From: Lentisphaeraceae bacterium
Lineage (GTDB): Bacteria; Verrucomicrobiota; Lentisphaeria; Lentisphaerales; Lentisphaeraceae
Assembly: GCA_021232515.1 (NCBI GenBank)
Contig: JAJPOQ010000005.1
Coordinates: 1 to 45,345, forward strand
Length of the DNA stretch: 45,345 bases
Reading direction: 5' to 3'
The first letter of the stretch is position 1. Each line of letters starts with the position of its first letter. This document shows positions 16,252-24,435 of this stretch, in pieces. The position numbers and the translations under genes are program-made. A model generated the notes under the pieces. The model was not told the DNA's origin, did no database searches, and saw nothing but the letters and a program-made list of their open reading frames with translations.

Positions 16252-17889
16252 TTACTTGAATAAGCGAATAATTTCATCCTTTTCAAGTGCCGACTCACGC
16301 TGCAACTTACGAAAAATCTTCTCTTCATCATGCAGTGAAACGATAACTTTCTGAGTATTCTCCTGTGAATTATCTTCGGTAAATTTCTCTAAAACTGAAC
16401 TTGGGCTTTCTTGCCAAATAAACTGGGCGAAGTCGCGGTCACCTAGAAGTGTCCACTTCATATTTTCATCTTCAACTTTTGTTTTTAACTCAGTCAACAA
16501 TGCACTTCGCTTTTTACTTAGTCGCTCCAGATTGAACTGGCGCCATTTTTCTTTGGCTTCTAAATAACTCTTTTGCAATTGATCTGCAGATAACCAAGGT
16601 GTTGAAACTACCGCTTCATCACTTCCTAAAAATCTTCCCCAATCTTTAGTTATCAACCAACCATTATCTTCACATTGTTTATAAAACTTAGTTCCTGGAA
16701 ACGGTGTACAGAGAGAAAACTGAGCTGACTCTGGTGCTATATCCATCGCAAAATCGAGCGTTTCTTGAATTGTTTCTTCTGTTTCTTCCGGAATCCCAAA
16801 CATGAATGTTAAATGTAATTTTATGCCCAGTTCACGAGTGTATTCAATAGCTCTTCTAAACTTTTTAAGATTTGTTCCTTTCTCACAAGAATCCACTAAA
16901 GATTCAGCGATACTTTCCACACCGTATTTTATAGAATACAACCCTGCAGACTTCAACGCTTCTAAAGCAGCATCATTCATACAATCGGCTCTGGCCATCA
17001 TCGACCAAGGGTACTTATCTAGACCTCGGGCTTTTATACCTTCAGCCAATTCAATCATGCGTTTTGGTCCGACATTTGTCGTATCATCATCAAAATAAAA
17101 TGACTCACAGCCATGAACGTTTATCAATTTTTCAATATCGTCTAAAGCATCGTCAATACTTCGAGTTCGATACTTGTTATTTCCAAAGACAACTTGTGGC
17201 CAAACACAAAAAGTACATTTATAAGGACAGCCCCTCGAAAGCCAAACCTGAGCTACTGGTGCAGGTAGACCACAAACTGGATCTGAGTAACTTTTCACTG
17301 GAAGGTCTTCATAAAGTGGCGATGGAAGCTCTAACACATTTTCAACGACAGCTGGTGGATTAGTAAACTCTCTAGTGATCAAACCAGGAACTTTCTCTAG
17401 TTCTCCCTTGCCTTCTAAAGCTTCAACCAACTGGAGCAAGGATAAGTCAAACTCTCCTCCTAACCAGTAATGTGGAATTGCCGAGCCTTGCATGATCTCT
17501 GGGACCATAGAAACACCCTGACTACCGCCACTAACAATGATCGCTTCAGGAAACTTCTCATGTAAAGTGGCGAAAACTTGCTTATCCCAATTTAAAGATG
17601 GCGTTGAAGACTCTGAAAAAATCACATCTGGATTAAAATCAGTAATTATCTCATAAGACTCTTCTAAGTTCATATCTTCAGCAATGGCATCTAAAATTTT
17701 CACTTCATAACCTGTTTGCCTCAAAACAGCTGCTGCAGTTGCCATAAAGAATGGGAAAGGTATATAACGTGGAAGCTCAGCAGTAGCTGCTCTTTGTTGC
17801 ATGTGTGGCCAACGAGAACCTGCTCGGACGCCCCACTTCATAGAGTCATTTGCATCATACCAAGAAGAATTAAATAATAAAACTTTCAC
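16252..17889 (-). CDS. B12-binding-domain radical SAM protein
   Basis: The product has 545 residues. The N-terminal 1-160 part has the Rossmann-like fold of cobalamin-binding domains, but the His of the DxHxxG motif is not visible (LDAIAED is found instead). A radical SAM domain follows with CPYKCTFC (Cys221, Cys225 and Cys228) binding the 4Fe-4S cluster. Next come FYFDDDTTN, KYGVES and LTFMFGIPEE, which are typical of the BchE/Elp3-like class. The C-terminal 130 residues are charged and unassigned. Family members perform methylations, cyclisations or ring rearrangements on lipids and natural products; the substrate here is unknown. The GTG start forms a GTGA overlap with the upstream glycosyltransferase stop, so the two are translated together. 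Confidence 0.9.
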   Translation of the reverse strand: MKVLLFNSSWYDANDSMKWGVRAGSRWPHMQQRAATAELPRYIPFPFFMATAAAVLRQTGYEVKILDAIAEDMNLEESYEIITDFNPDVIFSESSTPSLNWDKQVFATLHEKFPEAIIVSGGSQGVSMVPEIMQGSAIPHYWLGGEFDLSLLQLVEALEGKGELEKVPGLITREFTNPPAVVENVLELPSPLYEDLPVKSYSDPVCGLPAPVAQVWLSRGCPYKCTFCVWPQVVFGNNKYRTRSIDDALDDIEKLINVHGCESFYFDDDTTNVGPKRMIELAEGIKARGLDKYPWSMMARADCMNDAALEALKSAGLYSIKYGVESIAESLVDSCEKGTNLKKFRRAIEYTRELGIKLHLTFMFGIPEETEETIQETLDFAMDIAPESAQFSLCTPFPGTKFYKQCEDNGWLITKDWGRFLGSDEAVVSTPWLSADQLQKSYLEAKEKWRQFNLERLSKKRSALLTELKTKVEDENMKWTLLGDRDFAQFIWQESPSSVLEKFTEDNSQENTQKVIVSLHDEEKIFRKLQRESALEKDEIIRLFK

Positions 17890-18953
17890 GAGTTACACCC
17901 TGTTAATTCAGACTTGTTCAAAAGCCAGTTATTCATTTTTTCAGAATTGAAGTTTGTTTGTATTTTAAATGACTCAAAAGCTTTCATAAAAGCTTTTTCA
18001 TATTCTACAGAACGATTCGTTGTCTCAACAAAGTCTGGAAGAAATGGAGTCACCAAGTCTATGTCGAGCCCACACCTTTTAACAAGCTCACTTATACTAA
18101 GTGGCTGACTACCTGCTCTAGTTGCATAAAGTTTTAAATCTTTATAAGCAAAAACGAAAGGTATAAGTTGATCTAAACAAGCAAAATCTTGATTATTTTC
18201 TAAAAGATCCAAACCGTGTCGATAAGTAGCGATACCAAAGTTAACTCGTTCTATACGCGAGATAACACCTTTGAGTGAGTTATAGTCACCTTCTTTGATG
18301 CCTTTTGCATGGTGCCAGCCCCAGTAGGATGACAGAATAGTGAATGCACTATCATGCCTTAAGTGCCAACACTGTGCTTGAGGTTCATAGGCTAGTTTTT
18401 CACCAAGGTCGTATAGCGCTTCACACATAGTTCGATCTTCATTATTCGTCCTACAAAGAGTGTCAAAGCCACCAACCTTTCTCAGTGCTTCTGCTTTCAT
18501 CAAAGTATTGGCGCCATATAAAAACCTAGGATTAGTCTGAGCTTCATTGCCCCAGTGTTGAGCCATATGTCGAGCCCGCCACAAGTCTCCAAGATCTTCA
18601 GTATAAAATTCATCTAAACGGCCTGCTACTCCAGACAATTCCGAGCTATTCATCTTCTCAAATAATATTTGTAGCCAATCTTTTTCAACGAAAACGTCTG
18701 AGTCCACAGAAGCTATAAGTGGTGTCTGACAATGTTTAAGAGCGGTATTTCTTGCCGATGCTAGACCAAGGTTTTCCGGATGTTCGATAACTTGAACAGG
18801 TAAAGTCGGTAAAGGCTGAGTTGATCCGTCATTTACTACAAAAAGTGAACCGACTTGCAGATTTTGGGTCAATAAAGAGTCAATACAGCGCTCAATGGTC
18901 GTATTTGCATTGTAACAAGGTACATAAAGCGAAATGTGCTTGGGATCGTACAT
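17886..18953 (-). CDS. Glycosyltransferase family 2
   Basis: The product has 355 residues. A GT-A fold occupies about 1-230: ISLYVPCYNANTTIERCIDS at the N-terminus, nucleotide-binding VVNDGS (39-44), ENLGLASARN (60-69) and the metal-binding DSD (84-86). A later TNNEDRTMCEAL is in the position of the ED acceptor motif. The C-terminal third (about 230-355) is not assigned. No membrane helix is seen, so it probably acts at the cytoplasmic face of the membrane, transferring an unknown sugar. The 4-nt overlap with the radical SAM gene suggests they modify the same glycan or lipid. The ATG at 18953 has GGAGG 13 nt upstream, a rather long spacing. Confidence 0.9.
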   Translation of the reverse strand: MYDPKHISLYVPCYNANTTIERCIDSLLTQNLQVGSLFVVNDGSTQPLPTLPVQVIEHPENLGLASARNTALKHCQTPLIASVDSDVFVEKDWLQILFEKMNSSELSGVAGRLDEFYTEDLGDLWRARHMAQHWGNEAQTNPRFLYGANTLMKAEALRKVGGFDTLCRTNNEDRTMCEALYDLGEKLAYEPQAQCWHLRHDSAFTILSSYWGWHHAKGIKEGDYNSLKGVISRIERVNFGIATYRHGLDLLENNQDFACLDQLIPFVFAYKDLKLYATRAGSQPLSISELVKRCGLDIDLVTPFLPDFVETTNRSVEYEKAFMKAFESFKIQTNFNSEKMNNWLLNKSELTGCNS

Positions 18954-18955
18954 TA

Positions 18956-18983
18956 TTGACTGATAGCCTCCATAATTTATAAT
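18956..18983 (+). promoter_or_regulatory. Sigma70-type promoter of bolA
   Basis: TTGACT (18956-18961) and a perfect TATAAT (18978-18983) are separated by 16 nt on the plus strand, about 77 nt before the bolA ATG. The -35 lies immediately upstream of the divergent glycosyltransferase start codon. Confidence 0.7.
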
Positions 18984-19060
18984 GTGCTAATTGTTAGAAA
19001 ACGCAATTCGCATACCGACTAAGAAGGCTTATTTTTATATAAAAATTTGGAAAGTAAAAA

Positions 19061-19339
19061 ATGACCAACACAGAAAAAGAAATTCAAGACATACTAACTA
19101 GAGACTTTCAGCCTCAACTTTTAGAAATAATTGACGAAAGTCACCTACACGCCGGACACATGGGTGCTGTTGAAGGAGTCTCGACTCACTTCAGAGTAAA
19201 AATAGTTTCTGAGAAGTTTGAAGGGGTTCCAAAGATTAAACAGCACAAGTTAGTTTACAAAGCTTTGGAAGAACAACTAAATGGTGATGTCCACGCGCTC
19301 GCATTGAACACCATCAAAAAGTCAAAGTGGGAAGCTTAA
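19061..19339 (+). CDS. BolA family protein
   Basis: The product has 92 residues, a normal BolA length. It shows the family pattern: GHMGAVEGVSTHFRVKIVSE (about 32-51) and HKLVYKALEEQL followed by VHALALNTIKK, including the conserved His-Lys-Leu-Val-Tyr and His-Ala-Leu core. BolA proteins work with monothiol glutaredoxins in iron-sulfur cluster handling, and some bind DNA. Residues that would tell BolA from IbaG are not clear enough to name it more exactly. A good promoter (18956-18983) and GGAAAG ribosome site precede it. Its stop is only 2 bp from the stop of the convergent FecR-LamG gene, with no room for a terminator between them. Confidence 0.92.
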   Translation: MTNTEKEIQDILTRDFQPQLLEIIDESHLHAGHMGAVEGVSTHFRVKIVSEKFEGVPKIKQHKLVYKALEEQLNGDVHALALNTIKKSKWEA

Positions 19340-19341
19340 GC

Positions 19342-20892
19342 TTATTTAGCTTTTAGATAAAGCTCTTTTATCTGCTCATCTGTCAACGCTTTGTTGAAGA
19401 TCGCCAATTCATCCAGTCGACCATCCCAGTGGCCCGGAGAGCCAGGAGCTGGCATGAGTTCATAGTCATCTAGCTTTGTGCCTATACTCATCTTCTTGAG
19501 TGCTATAGGGTAGTTTATGCCATTGACTTTACCTGAAGCGACAACTTCTCCATTGCGGAAAACTTTTACTCGCTTACCATTGTGAACAAAGGCTACATGT
19601 TGCCATGACTTAAGAGGGAAAGCTTTACTCTCAGTTACATGAACTCTTTCCTCACCCTTCTGAGCGATTTCTATATCGAGCAATCCAGCTGGGTTCAAAC
19701 CAAAGTGAAATTGACCAAATAAGCGATTACCCCAGTTTTTGACGATAGTTGCCCACTGAGGACGACTTTCGGCATAAACCCAGGCTGTAACTGTTAGACG
19801 ATCCTTTTTCGCTTTAGGATAGTCTGCAACGTAAACATAAGCTTTGTTATTACTACCAGACAACTGTATAGCAGAACCTATCTTTCCTGCAGTCCAAAGA
19901 CTTGCTGAGTCTCGAACATCTGCCGCTTTACCATCGTTTCTAAAGTCTGACTTATCTTCGAGAGTTACTCCGTCTCGATTAATACTCATTGGATAATAGG
20001 CGATAGGCTGAAGGTCTGTAATCATTTCTGAATAAGAAGTCACTGGTTCTTCGATGTGACGAATAAAAAAGTCATCTCTCAAATCGACTCCGGCCAATAC
20101 TGGCCCTGCACTCCCTACCATAACGCGAGCTGCTTGACCTTCTACGAGCTTGTGTTTGACATCTTCTATCTCAAAGTTCATCTCAAGTTCAACAAGTCCT
20201 TTAAAAACGTGTGTTTCCAAATACTCATTTTCTTTCACATAAACTGAAAACTCTGTACCTATATCCACTACTGAAACACCAAGAGATTGAACGGTAAAAC
20301 CTTTACCTGCCGGTGTCACTGTTGCTGAAAGCTTGCCTTTATTAAGCACAATTCGGTTATTGGCAAAAAGTTCAAAAGTTGATGGAGACTCAACTATGAC
20401 TTTATTACCGTTCTTATAAGAAAGCTGAATAAAGCCTTTTTGTAAATTATAAGTTCCTTCAAGCACTGAGTCGCCTTTTTGAAGATCTCCTTCAGCTGTA
20501 TTGCCAAAAGCAAACTTAGCGCCAAATGACTCTGTAAGTGAAGCTACTGGTTCGCCTCTATAAGGAGACGCACTGACAACTTCTTGGCTTTTCTTTAAGT
20601 TTAAACCAACAAAAGCCAAAGCAATCAAAGCTGCGAGGCTAACTACAAAACTAATGATTGGCAATAAATTCTTTTTAGATCTCTCTGGAGAAACAACGCT
20701 GCCAACTCCTGCAGCAAAAGCTCCATGCTGGTCTGATAACATCGCGTGCATCTGGCACAAATCTAAATAATATGTTTCAGACTCTTTAGAAGTCTGAACT
20801 AACTTTTGCAATGAAAGTCTTTCTGCTGCAGAAAGCTCTCCTTGTAGCATCTTTTCAAATAGTTGCTGGATCTGATCTTTTACATCAGCCAT
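19342..20892 (-). CDS. FecR-like membrane regulator with C-terminal LamG domain
   Basis: The product has 516 residues. A cytoplasmic helical part (1-70) includes LFEKMLQGELSAAERLSLQK, like other partners of ECF sigmas. One membrane helix is at about 77-97. A FecR-type region (about 115-265) has KGFTVQSLGVSVVDIGTEFS. The C-terminal 190 residues form a LamG/concanavalin-type sandwich (LTVTAWVYAESRPQWATIVK, then HWDGRLDELAIFNKALTDEQ), probably outside the cytoplasmic membrane. By family analogy it couples a periplasmic or surface signal, perhaps a glycan, to the sigma encoded just upstream. The stop of the sigma gene and this ATG overlap by 1 nt (TAATG). The same plan occurs at 3537-4922 with DNRLRE in place of LamG. 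Confidence 0.9.
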   Translation of the reverse strand: MADVKDQIQQLFEKMLQGELSAAERLSLQKLVQTSKESETYYLDLCQMHAMLSDQHGAFAAGVGSVVSPERSKKNLLPIISFVVSLAALIALAFVGLNLKKSQEVVSASPYRGEPVASLTESFGAKFAFGNTAEGDLQKGDSVLEGTYNLQKGFIQLSYKNGNKVIVESPSTFELFANNRIVLNKGKLSATVTPAGKGFTVQSLGVSVVDIGTEFSVYVKENEYLETHVFKGLVELEMNFEIEDVKHKLVEGQAARVMVGSAGPVLAGVDLRDDFFIRHIEEPVTSYSEMITDLQPIAYYPMSINRDGVTLEDKSDFRNDGKAADVRDSASLWTAGKIGSAIQLSGSNNKAYVYVADYPKAKKDRLTVTAWVYAESRPQWATIVKNWGNRLFGQFHFGLNPAGLLDIEIAQKGEERVHVTESKAFPLKSWQHVAFVHNGKRVKVFRNGEVVASGKVNGINYPIALKKMSIGTKLDDYELMPAPGSPGHWDGRLDELAIFNKALTDEQIKELYLKAK

Positions 20893-21410
20893 TATATCCC
20901 GTCCTCTTGTAAACCTTTAACACAATTCATGAGGTTGTTTCGTGCTCGAAACAAAGCCTGTGTCAAAGAGTTCGCTGTACTCTTAAGGTCTTCTGCCATC
21001 TTTTTAATAGAAGCTCCGACTGAGTAGCGTCGTTGAATTAAATCTCGTTGTCTTTCGGGAAGTTTTTCCATACAGGTAATAAGTTTCTTTTGGCGACTTT
21101 CATAAGTTTCGTCATATGTATTTGCTTCAACTGTAAGCGTCGACATAAAATCATCATCAAAAACTAGTTTATCACGCATACGTCGCTGACGATGAGCCAT
21201 AACTTGGAAGTTTGCTGTCCGAAACGCCCAGGCTTTAAAGTTTGTCCCCATTTGATACTCGCCTGACTTCCTCCACAAAACTAAATTCGTTTCCTGAAGT
21301 ATGTCATTTGCCGCAGTTGGATCAGCGATAAGAGATAATATATAAGCATACATACGACCTTGAAATGAGGTCATCAATGCTACAAACTCTTCGCTATTAT
21401 TTACATCCAT
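20892..21410 (-). CDS. ECF RNA polymerase sigma factor
   Basis: The product has 172 residues with region 2 at about 10-80 (TAANDILQETNLVLWRK, then FKAWAFRTANFQVMAHRQRR) and region 4 at about 112-165 (LPERQRDLIQRRYSVGASIK, then a helix-turn-helix with SLTQALFRARNNL). It is of the same Rhodopirellula/Verrucomicrobium class as the sigma at 4924-5460. AGGA stands 9 nt before the ATG. A TATAAT-like box (minus strand, 21446-21451) sits about 35 nt upstream of the start, but no clear -35 accompanies it. The FecR-LamG gene follows with a 1-nt overlap. Three pseudopilin-like genes lie upstream on the same strand and are the most obvious candidate targets. The TGTCCAAAACA element of the first locus is not seen here. 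Confidence 0.94.
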   Translation of the reverse strand: MDVNNSEEFVALMTSFQGRMYAYILSLIADPTAANDILQETNLVLWRKSGEYQMGTNFKAWAFRTANFQVMAHRQRRMRDKLVFDDDFMSTLTVEANTYDETYESRQKKLITCMEKLPERQRDLIQRRYSVGASIKKMAEDLKSTANSLTQALFRARNNLMNCVKGLQEDGI

Positions 21411-21515
21411 CTTAAATATCCTGAATTCCCGTTCTCTATAAGATTATATCCACTAAGTACTGAACATTACGGGCATTTTACAAAATATTTATCAAATATG
21501 AAATCCGTCGGGAAG

Positions 21516-22208
21516 CTAAAAGGATGGAATATCTCTATATGTAGCGTCTTTTCGCCAGTCTAAGTAAAGTAACTTTGTCACTGAAATAGTTTTGGCGCTA
21601 CCATCAAAAAAGGACACGTTCGTTCTTTTTTTAACATGACGGTTCAAAACAATACGACCAAGGTTAGATGTATCTGAACCATCAAACGCTGTTGGATTTG
21701 CATTACTTGAAGAAGGTCTTGAATCCACCCAAGACGAATCAGAAAAAAGTGGTGTATTAGAAGAGTTCTCGGCTTCGTCTATGTAACTATAATAAACACT
21801 GGAGGTTGATCCCAAATTGTAAGTAAAGGCATTTAACCCATAACTACCAGACTTATTGAGCCAACCTCCAGTACCGCTCCAATTGTGCCTATTTGTACCC
21901 CAACCACTGTCTGGGTTATCTCCCACTACCTCAGGGCATATTAAAAGGTCATCACTTTCATAATAAGGATAAATTAAGCCAAACCAAAACTGATCGTCTT
22001 CAAAAATTTGGGGTAGAGTATAACCGTTGTTTTCATCTGCATACATGGTGTAAGCAAGGGCCAGTTGTCTAGTACTACTTAGACAAACTCCTGTCTTTGC
22101 AGCACCACGGGCATTCTGCAATGAAGGCAAAAGCATAGATGACAAGATACCAATAATTGCAATAACCACTAGTAACTCTATTAAAGTAAATCTTTTTATT
22201 CGTAACAT
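21516..22208 (-). CDS. Pseudopilin-like protein, tandem copy 1
   Basis: The product has 230 residues. The pilin-type N-terminal helix RFTLIELLVVIAIIGILSSM (6-25) has Arg in place of Gly before the predicted cleavage site. It continues with LLPSLQNARGAAKTGVCLSS and a globular part rich in Trp, Gly and Ser. The C-terminal motif is His followed ten residues later by Asp-Gly (RHVKKRTNVSFFDGSAKTI). It is closely similar to the next two genes, especially the one at 22270-22962, down to the same length and the final YRDIPSF/YRTIPSF. GGGAG precedes the ATG. It is probably a surface or secretion-system subunit anchored by its N-terminal helix; its role is unknown. Confidence 0.87.
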   Translation of the reverse strand: MLRIKRFTLIELLVVIAIIGILSSMLLPSLQNARGAAKTGVCLSSTRQLALAYTMYADENNGYTLPQIFEDDQFWFGLIYPYYESDDLLICPEVVGDNPDSGWGTNRHNWSGTGGWLNKSGSYGLNAFTYNLGSTSSVYYSYIDEAENSSNTPLFSDSSWVDSRPSSSNANPTAFDGSDTSNLGRIVLNRHVKKRTNVSFFDGSAKTISVTKLLYLDWRKDATYRDIPSF

Positions 22209-22269
22209 GCCAGACTCCCATCATCTAATCAATTTAAGAGGTCTGCGAAGCTATTGCAAAAATTTTACC

Positions 22270-22962
22270 TTAAAAGCTTGGAATCGTCCTATAAGCAGGG
22301 TCTTTATGCCAATCATACTGCAAAAAACTGGTTATCTTGATTGTTCTAGCACTACCATCGAAAAAACTTAGATTAGACTTCCTTCCAGTATGCCTTTGAA
22401 GGTAAATTCTTCCAAGGCTACTCTCTTCGCTACCATCTAAAGCTGTTGGGTTAGCACTTGAGAAGTTTGGCCAAGTATCTACCCAAGCGGCATCTACAAA
22501 TAAAGGTGTTCTTGTTGTATCATCTGGCTCTGCCATATATCTAAAGAAGACCTGATCATTACCTTCATTGCTATAAGTGTACCCGTTTAGGCCATAGCTC
22601 CCATAAGTATTTAACCAACCTCCGGTACCACCCCAGTTGAGTAGATTTGTACCCCAACCTCCACCTGTATTGTCACCAGTAACCTCAGTACACTTTAATA
22701 CAGAGTCACTTCCATGATAAGGGAGTATAAGGCTAAACCAAAACTGATTATCTTCAAAAATGCGTGGAAGTGTATAACCTTTATTTTCATCGGTATACAT
22801 AACATATGCCAAAGCAACCTGCTTTGTATTACTTAGACAAACGGCTGTTTTGGCGGTCCCTCTAGCGTTCTGCAGGGATGGCAGTAACATCGAAGCTAAG
22901 ATACCAATAATGGCAATCACCACCAAAAGCTCGATTAGCGTAAACTTCCGTTTCATATCCAT
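22270..22962 (-). CDS. Pseudopilin-like protein, tandem copy 2
   Basis: The product has 230 residues and is a close paralogue of copy 1, sharing FTLIELLVVIAIIGILASML, LPSLQNARGTAKTAVCLSN and the ending HTGRKSNLSFFDGSARTI. Lys stands at the position before the predicted cleavage site. The start ATG at 22962 has a very good ribosome site (GGGAAGG). The gap to copy 1 is 61 nt and to copy 3 is 24 nt, with no terminator between them, so the three genes are probably cotranscribed. The divergence is concentrated in the middle of the protein, as expected for subunits of one structure that take different positions or bind different ligands; that is inference. Confidence 0.87.
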   Translation of the reverse strand: MDMKRKFTLIELLVVIAIIGILASMLLPSLQNARGTAKTAVCLSNTKQVALAYVMYTDENKGYTLPRIFEDNQFWFSLILPYHGSDSVLKCTEVTGDNTGGGWGTNLLNWGGTGGWLNTYGSYGLNGYTYSNEGNDQVFFRYMAEPDDTTRTPLFVDAAWVDTWPNFSSANPTALDGSEESSLGRIYLQRHTGRKSNLSFFDGSARTIKITSFLQYDWHKDPAYRTIPSF

Positions 22963-22986
22963 AACACCTTCCCTTTTTTTCTACTG

Positions 22987-23697
22987 TCAAAGTCTTGGTA
23001 AAACCCTATAAGTTGGATTCTTCTGCCAATCCAGTTGCAACAAGTTTGTTAGAGGAATAGTCTTTGCGCTACCATCTATCATACTTACATTGGTCTTGTA
23101 CTTAACATGCCTGTAAAGGTAAACACGAGCTAGGCTACCGCCACTTCCATCCGTCGTTGTTGGATTACCATTTGAACCGTGCTGCCAAGCATCAACCCAA
23201 GTCATATCCATAAATAATGGTGTATTTGAAGGGTTTTCTGGCTCTGCTAAGTTTTTGAACGCGAGCTCACTTGACCAAGTTAAGTCAGTGTAGGTAAAAC
23301 CATTTATGCCATAACTTCCGGCTGCATCCATACCATTGTGCCTCATCCAACCGGAGTCTCCACCCCAGCCGATCAAGTTTGTGCCCCAACGCCAACCACT
23401 ACCACTGTGGTCTACCGATGGACACTGAATCAATTTTTCAGAACCGTGATAAGGATAAATATACTCGAACCAAGCTTTATTGGTTGTCGCAGGCATAGGA
23501 ATAGTCTTCTGATGATTTTCGTCAGAATACTGCAAATAGGCATAGCTGAGTTGCTTAACGTTACTTAAACAAACGGCTGTTTTGGCAACACCCCGAGCAC
23601 TGCTCAAAGAGGGCATAAGAATAGATAATAAGATACCAATGATCGCAACGACCACCAGTAATTCAATAAGAGTAAACACACTTTTAGATTTCATCAT
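22987..23697 (-). CDS. Pseudopilin-like protein, tandem copy 3
   Basis: The ATG at 23697 is taken as the start (236 aa). An upstream GTG at 23703 would add two residues, and neither has a strong ribosome site. The helix VFTLIELLVVVAIIGILLSI follows a Lys/Ser leader, with Val before the predicted cleavage site. SLSSARGVAKTAVCLSNVKQ and RHVKYKTNVSMIDGSAKTI match copies 1 and 2, but this copy is the most divergent of the three. It is the first gene of the tandem cluster. The three copies lie directly upstream of the second ECF sigma and FecR-LamG pair, mirroring the association seen at 4.9-7.1 kb. Confidence 0.86.
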   Translation of the reverse strand: MMKSKSVFTLIELLVVVAIIGILLSILMPSLSSARGVAKTAVCLSNVKQLSYAYLQYSDENHQKTIPMPATTNKAWFEYIYPYHGSEKLIQCPSVDHSGSGWRWGTNLIGWGGDSGWMRHNGMDAAGSYGINGFTYTDLTWSSELAFKNLAEPENPSNTPLFMDMTWVDAWQHGSNGNPTTTDGSGGSLARVYLYRHVKYKTNVSMIDGSAKTIPLTNLLQLDWQKNPTYRVLPRL

Positions 23698-23831
23698 AAC
23701 CACACATTTATAAGAACCTACTATAAGTATATGGCTAGAATGGGGTATTTAACTAGTCTTTTTTATTTGACTTCTTGTACATTTTGGGCAAAAAGGCATA
23801 TACCCATAACTTTTTAGTCAATAAAGAGTTA

Positions 23832-24275
23832 CTACCACTCATCTTCTAGAGCTCTAGCTTTTCCGATGCGTCGATCGTGACGACCACCTTCAAACTCTTC
23901 CTTCAACCACTCATCAATGAATTTAAGAAGATCATCTTCAGAAAATTGTTGTGCGCCAAGGCAAAGGACATTGCTGTTATGGTGCTGACGAGTCATCTTG
24001 GCTGTTTCTACACTGTATACAAGTGCTGCAATAACACCACGGATCTTATTAGCAAGAATACTCATGCCAATACCATTATTACAGATAAGAAGTGCTCTGT
24101 CTGCTTCGCCTTTACTGACTGCGTCTGCTGCAGGAATTCCGAAATCTGGATAATCACAACTTTCATTACCACTACAACCATAATCAGTCACAGCGTGACC
24201 TTCTTTTTCAAGAATTGAAATAAGATTAGTTTTGAAATCATAAGCAGCATGATCACAGGCTATAGCAATTTTCAC
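23832..24275 (-). CDS. rpiB: Ribose-5-phosphate isomerase B family
   Basis: The GTG at 24275 is chosen (147 aa) because GGAG stands 7 nt before it and the family begins with KIAIACDHA. An upstream ATG at 24314 would add 13 residues unlike the family. RpiB features are CDHAAYDFK (7-15), DYPDFG (41-46), the active-site stretch CNNGIGMSILANKIRG (65-80) and RQHHNSNVLCLGAQ (96-109). The enzyme interconverts ribose-5-phosphate and ribulose-5-phosphate; related members act on allose, galactose or other sugar phosphates. The usual CGTGIGM is CNNGIGM here, with the catalytic Cys kept. That may mean a different sugar phosphate. It is divergent from a PfkB-family sugar kinase, which supports a shared sugar pathway. 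Confidence 0.93.
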   Translation of the reverse strand: MKIAIACDHAAYDFKTNLISILEKEGHAVTDYGCSGNESCDYPDFGIPAADAVSKGEADRALLICNNGIGMSILANKIRGVIAALVYSVETAKMTRQHHNSNVLCLGAQQFSEDDLLKFIDEWLKEEFEGGRHDRRIGKARALEDEW

Positions 24276-24435
24276 AAGGTTCTCCAGAATTCTAAATTTG
24301 GATGCAATATACACGTCTGCAGATCGATGCCAGACTTAATGACATATTTTTTTTGTATTTTACCTCAAACCCACTAAAATCTATGATGAATTATTATAAA
24401 AAATTGGGCAGATACATGAATCAAAGGTTTAATCT

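Noticed and set aside
21428..21473. CCCGT...ACGGG inverted repeat upstream of the second ECF sigma
   Set aside because: Only 5 bp per arm with a 36-nt spacer, which is expected by chance.
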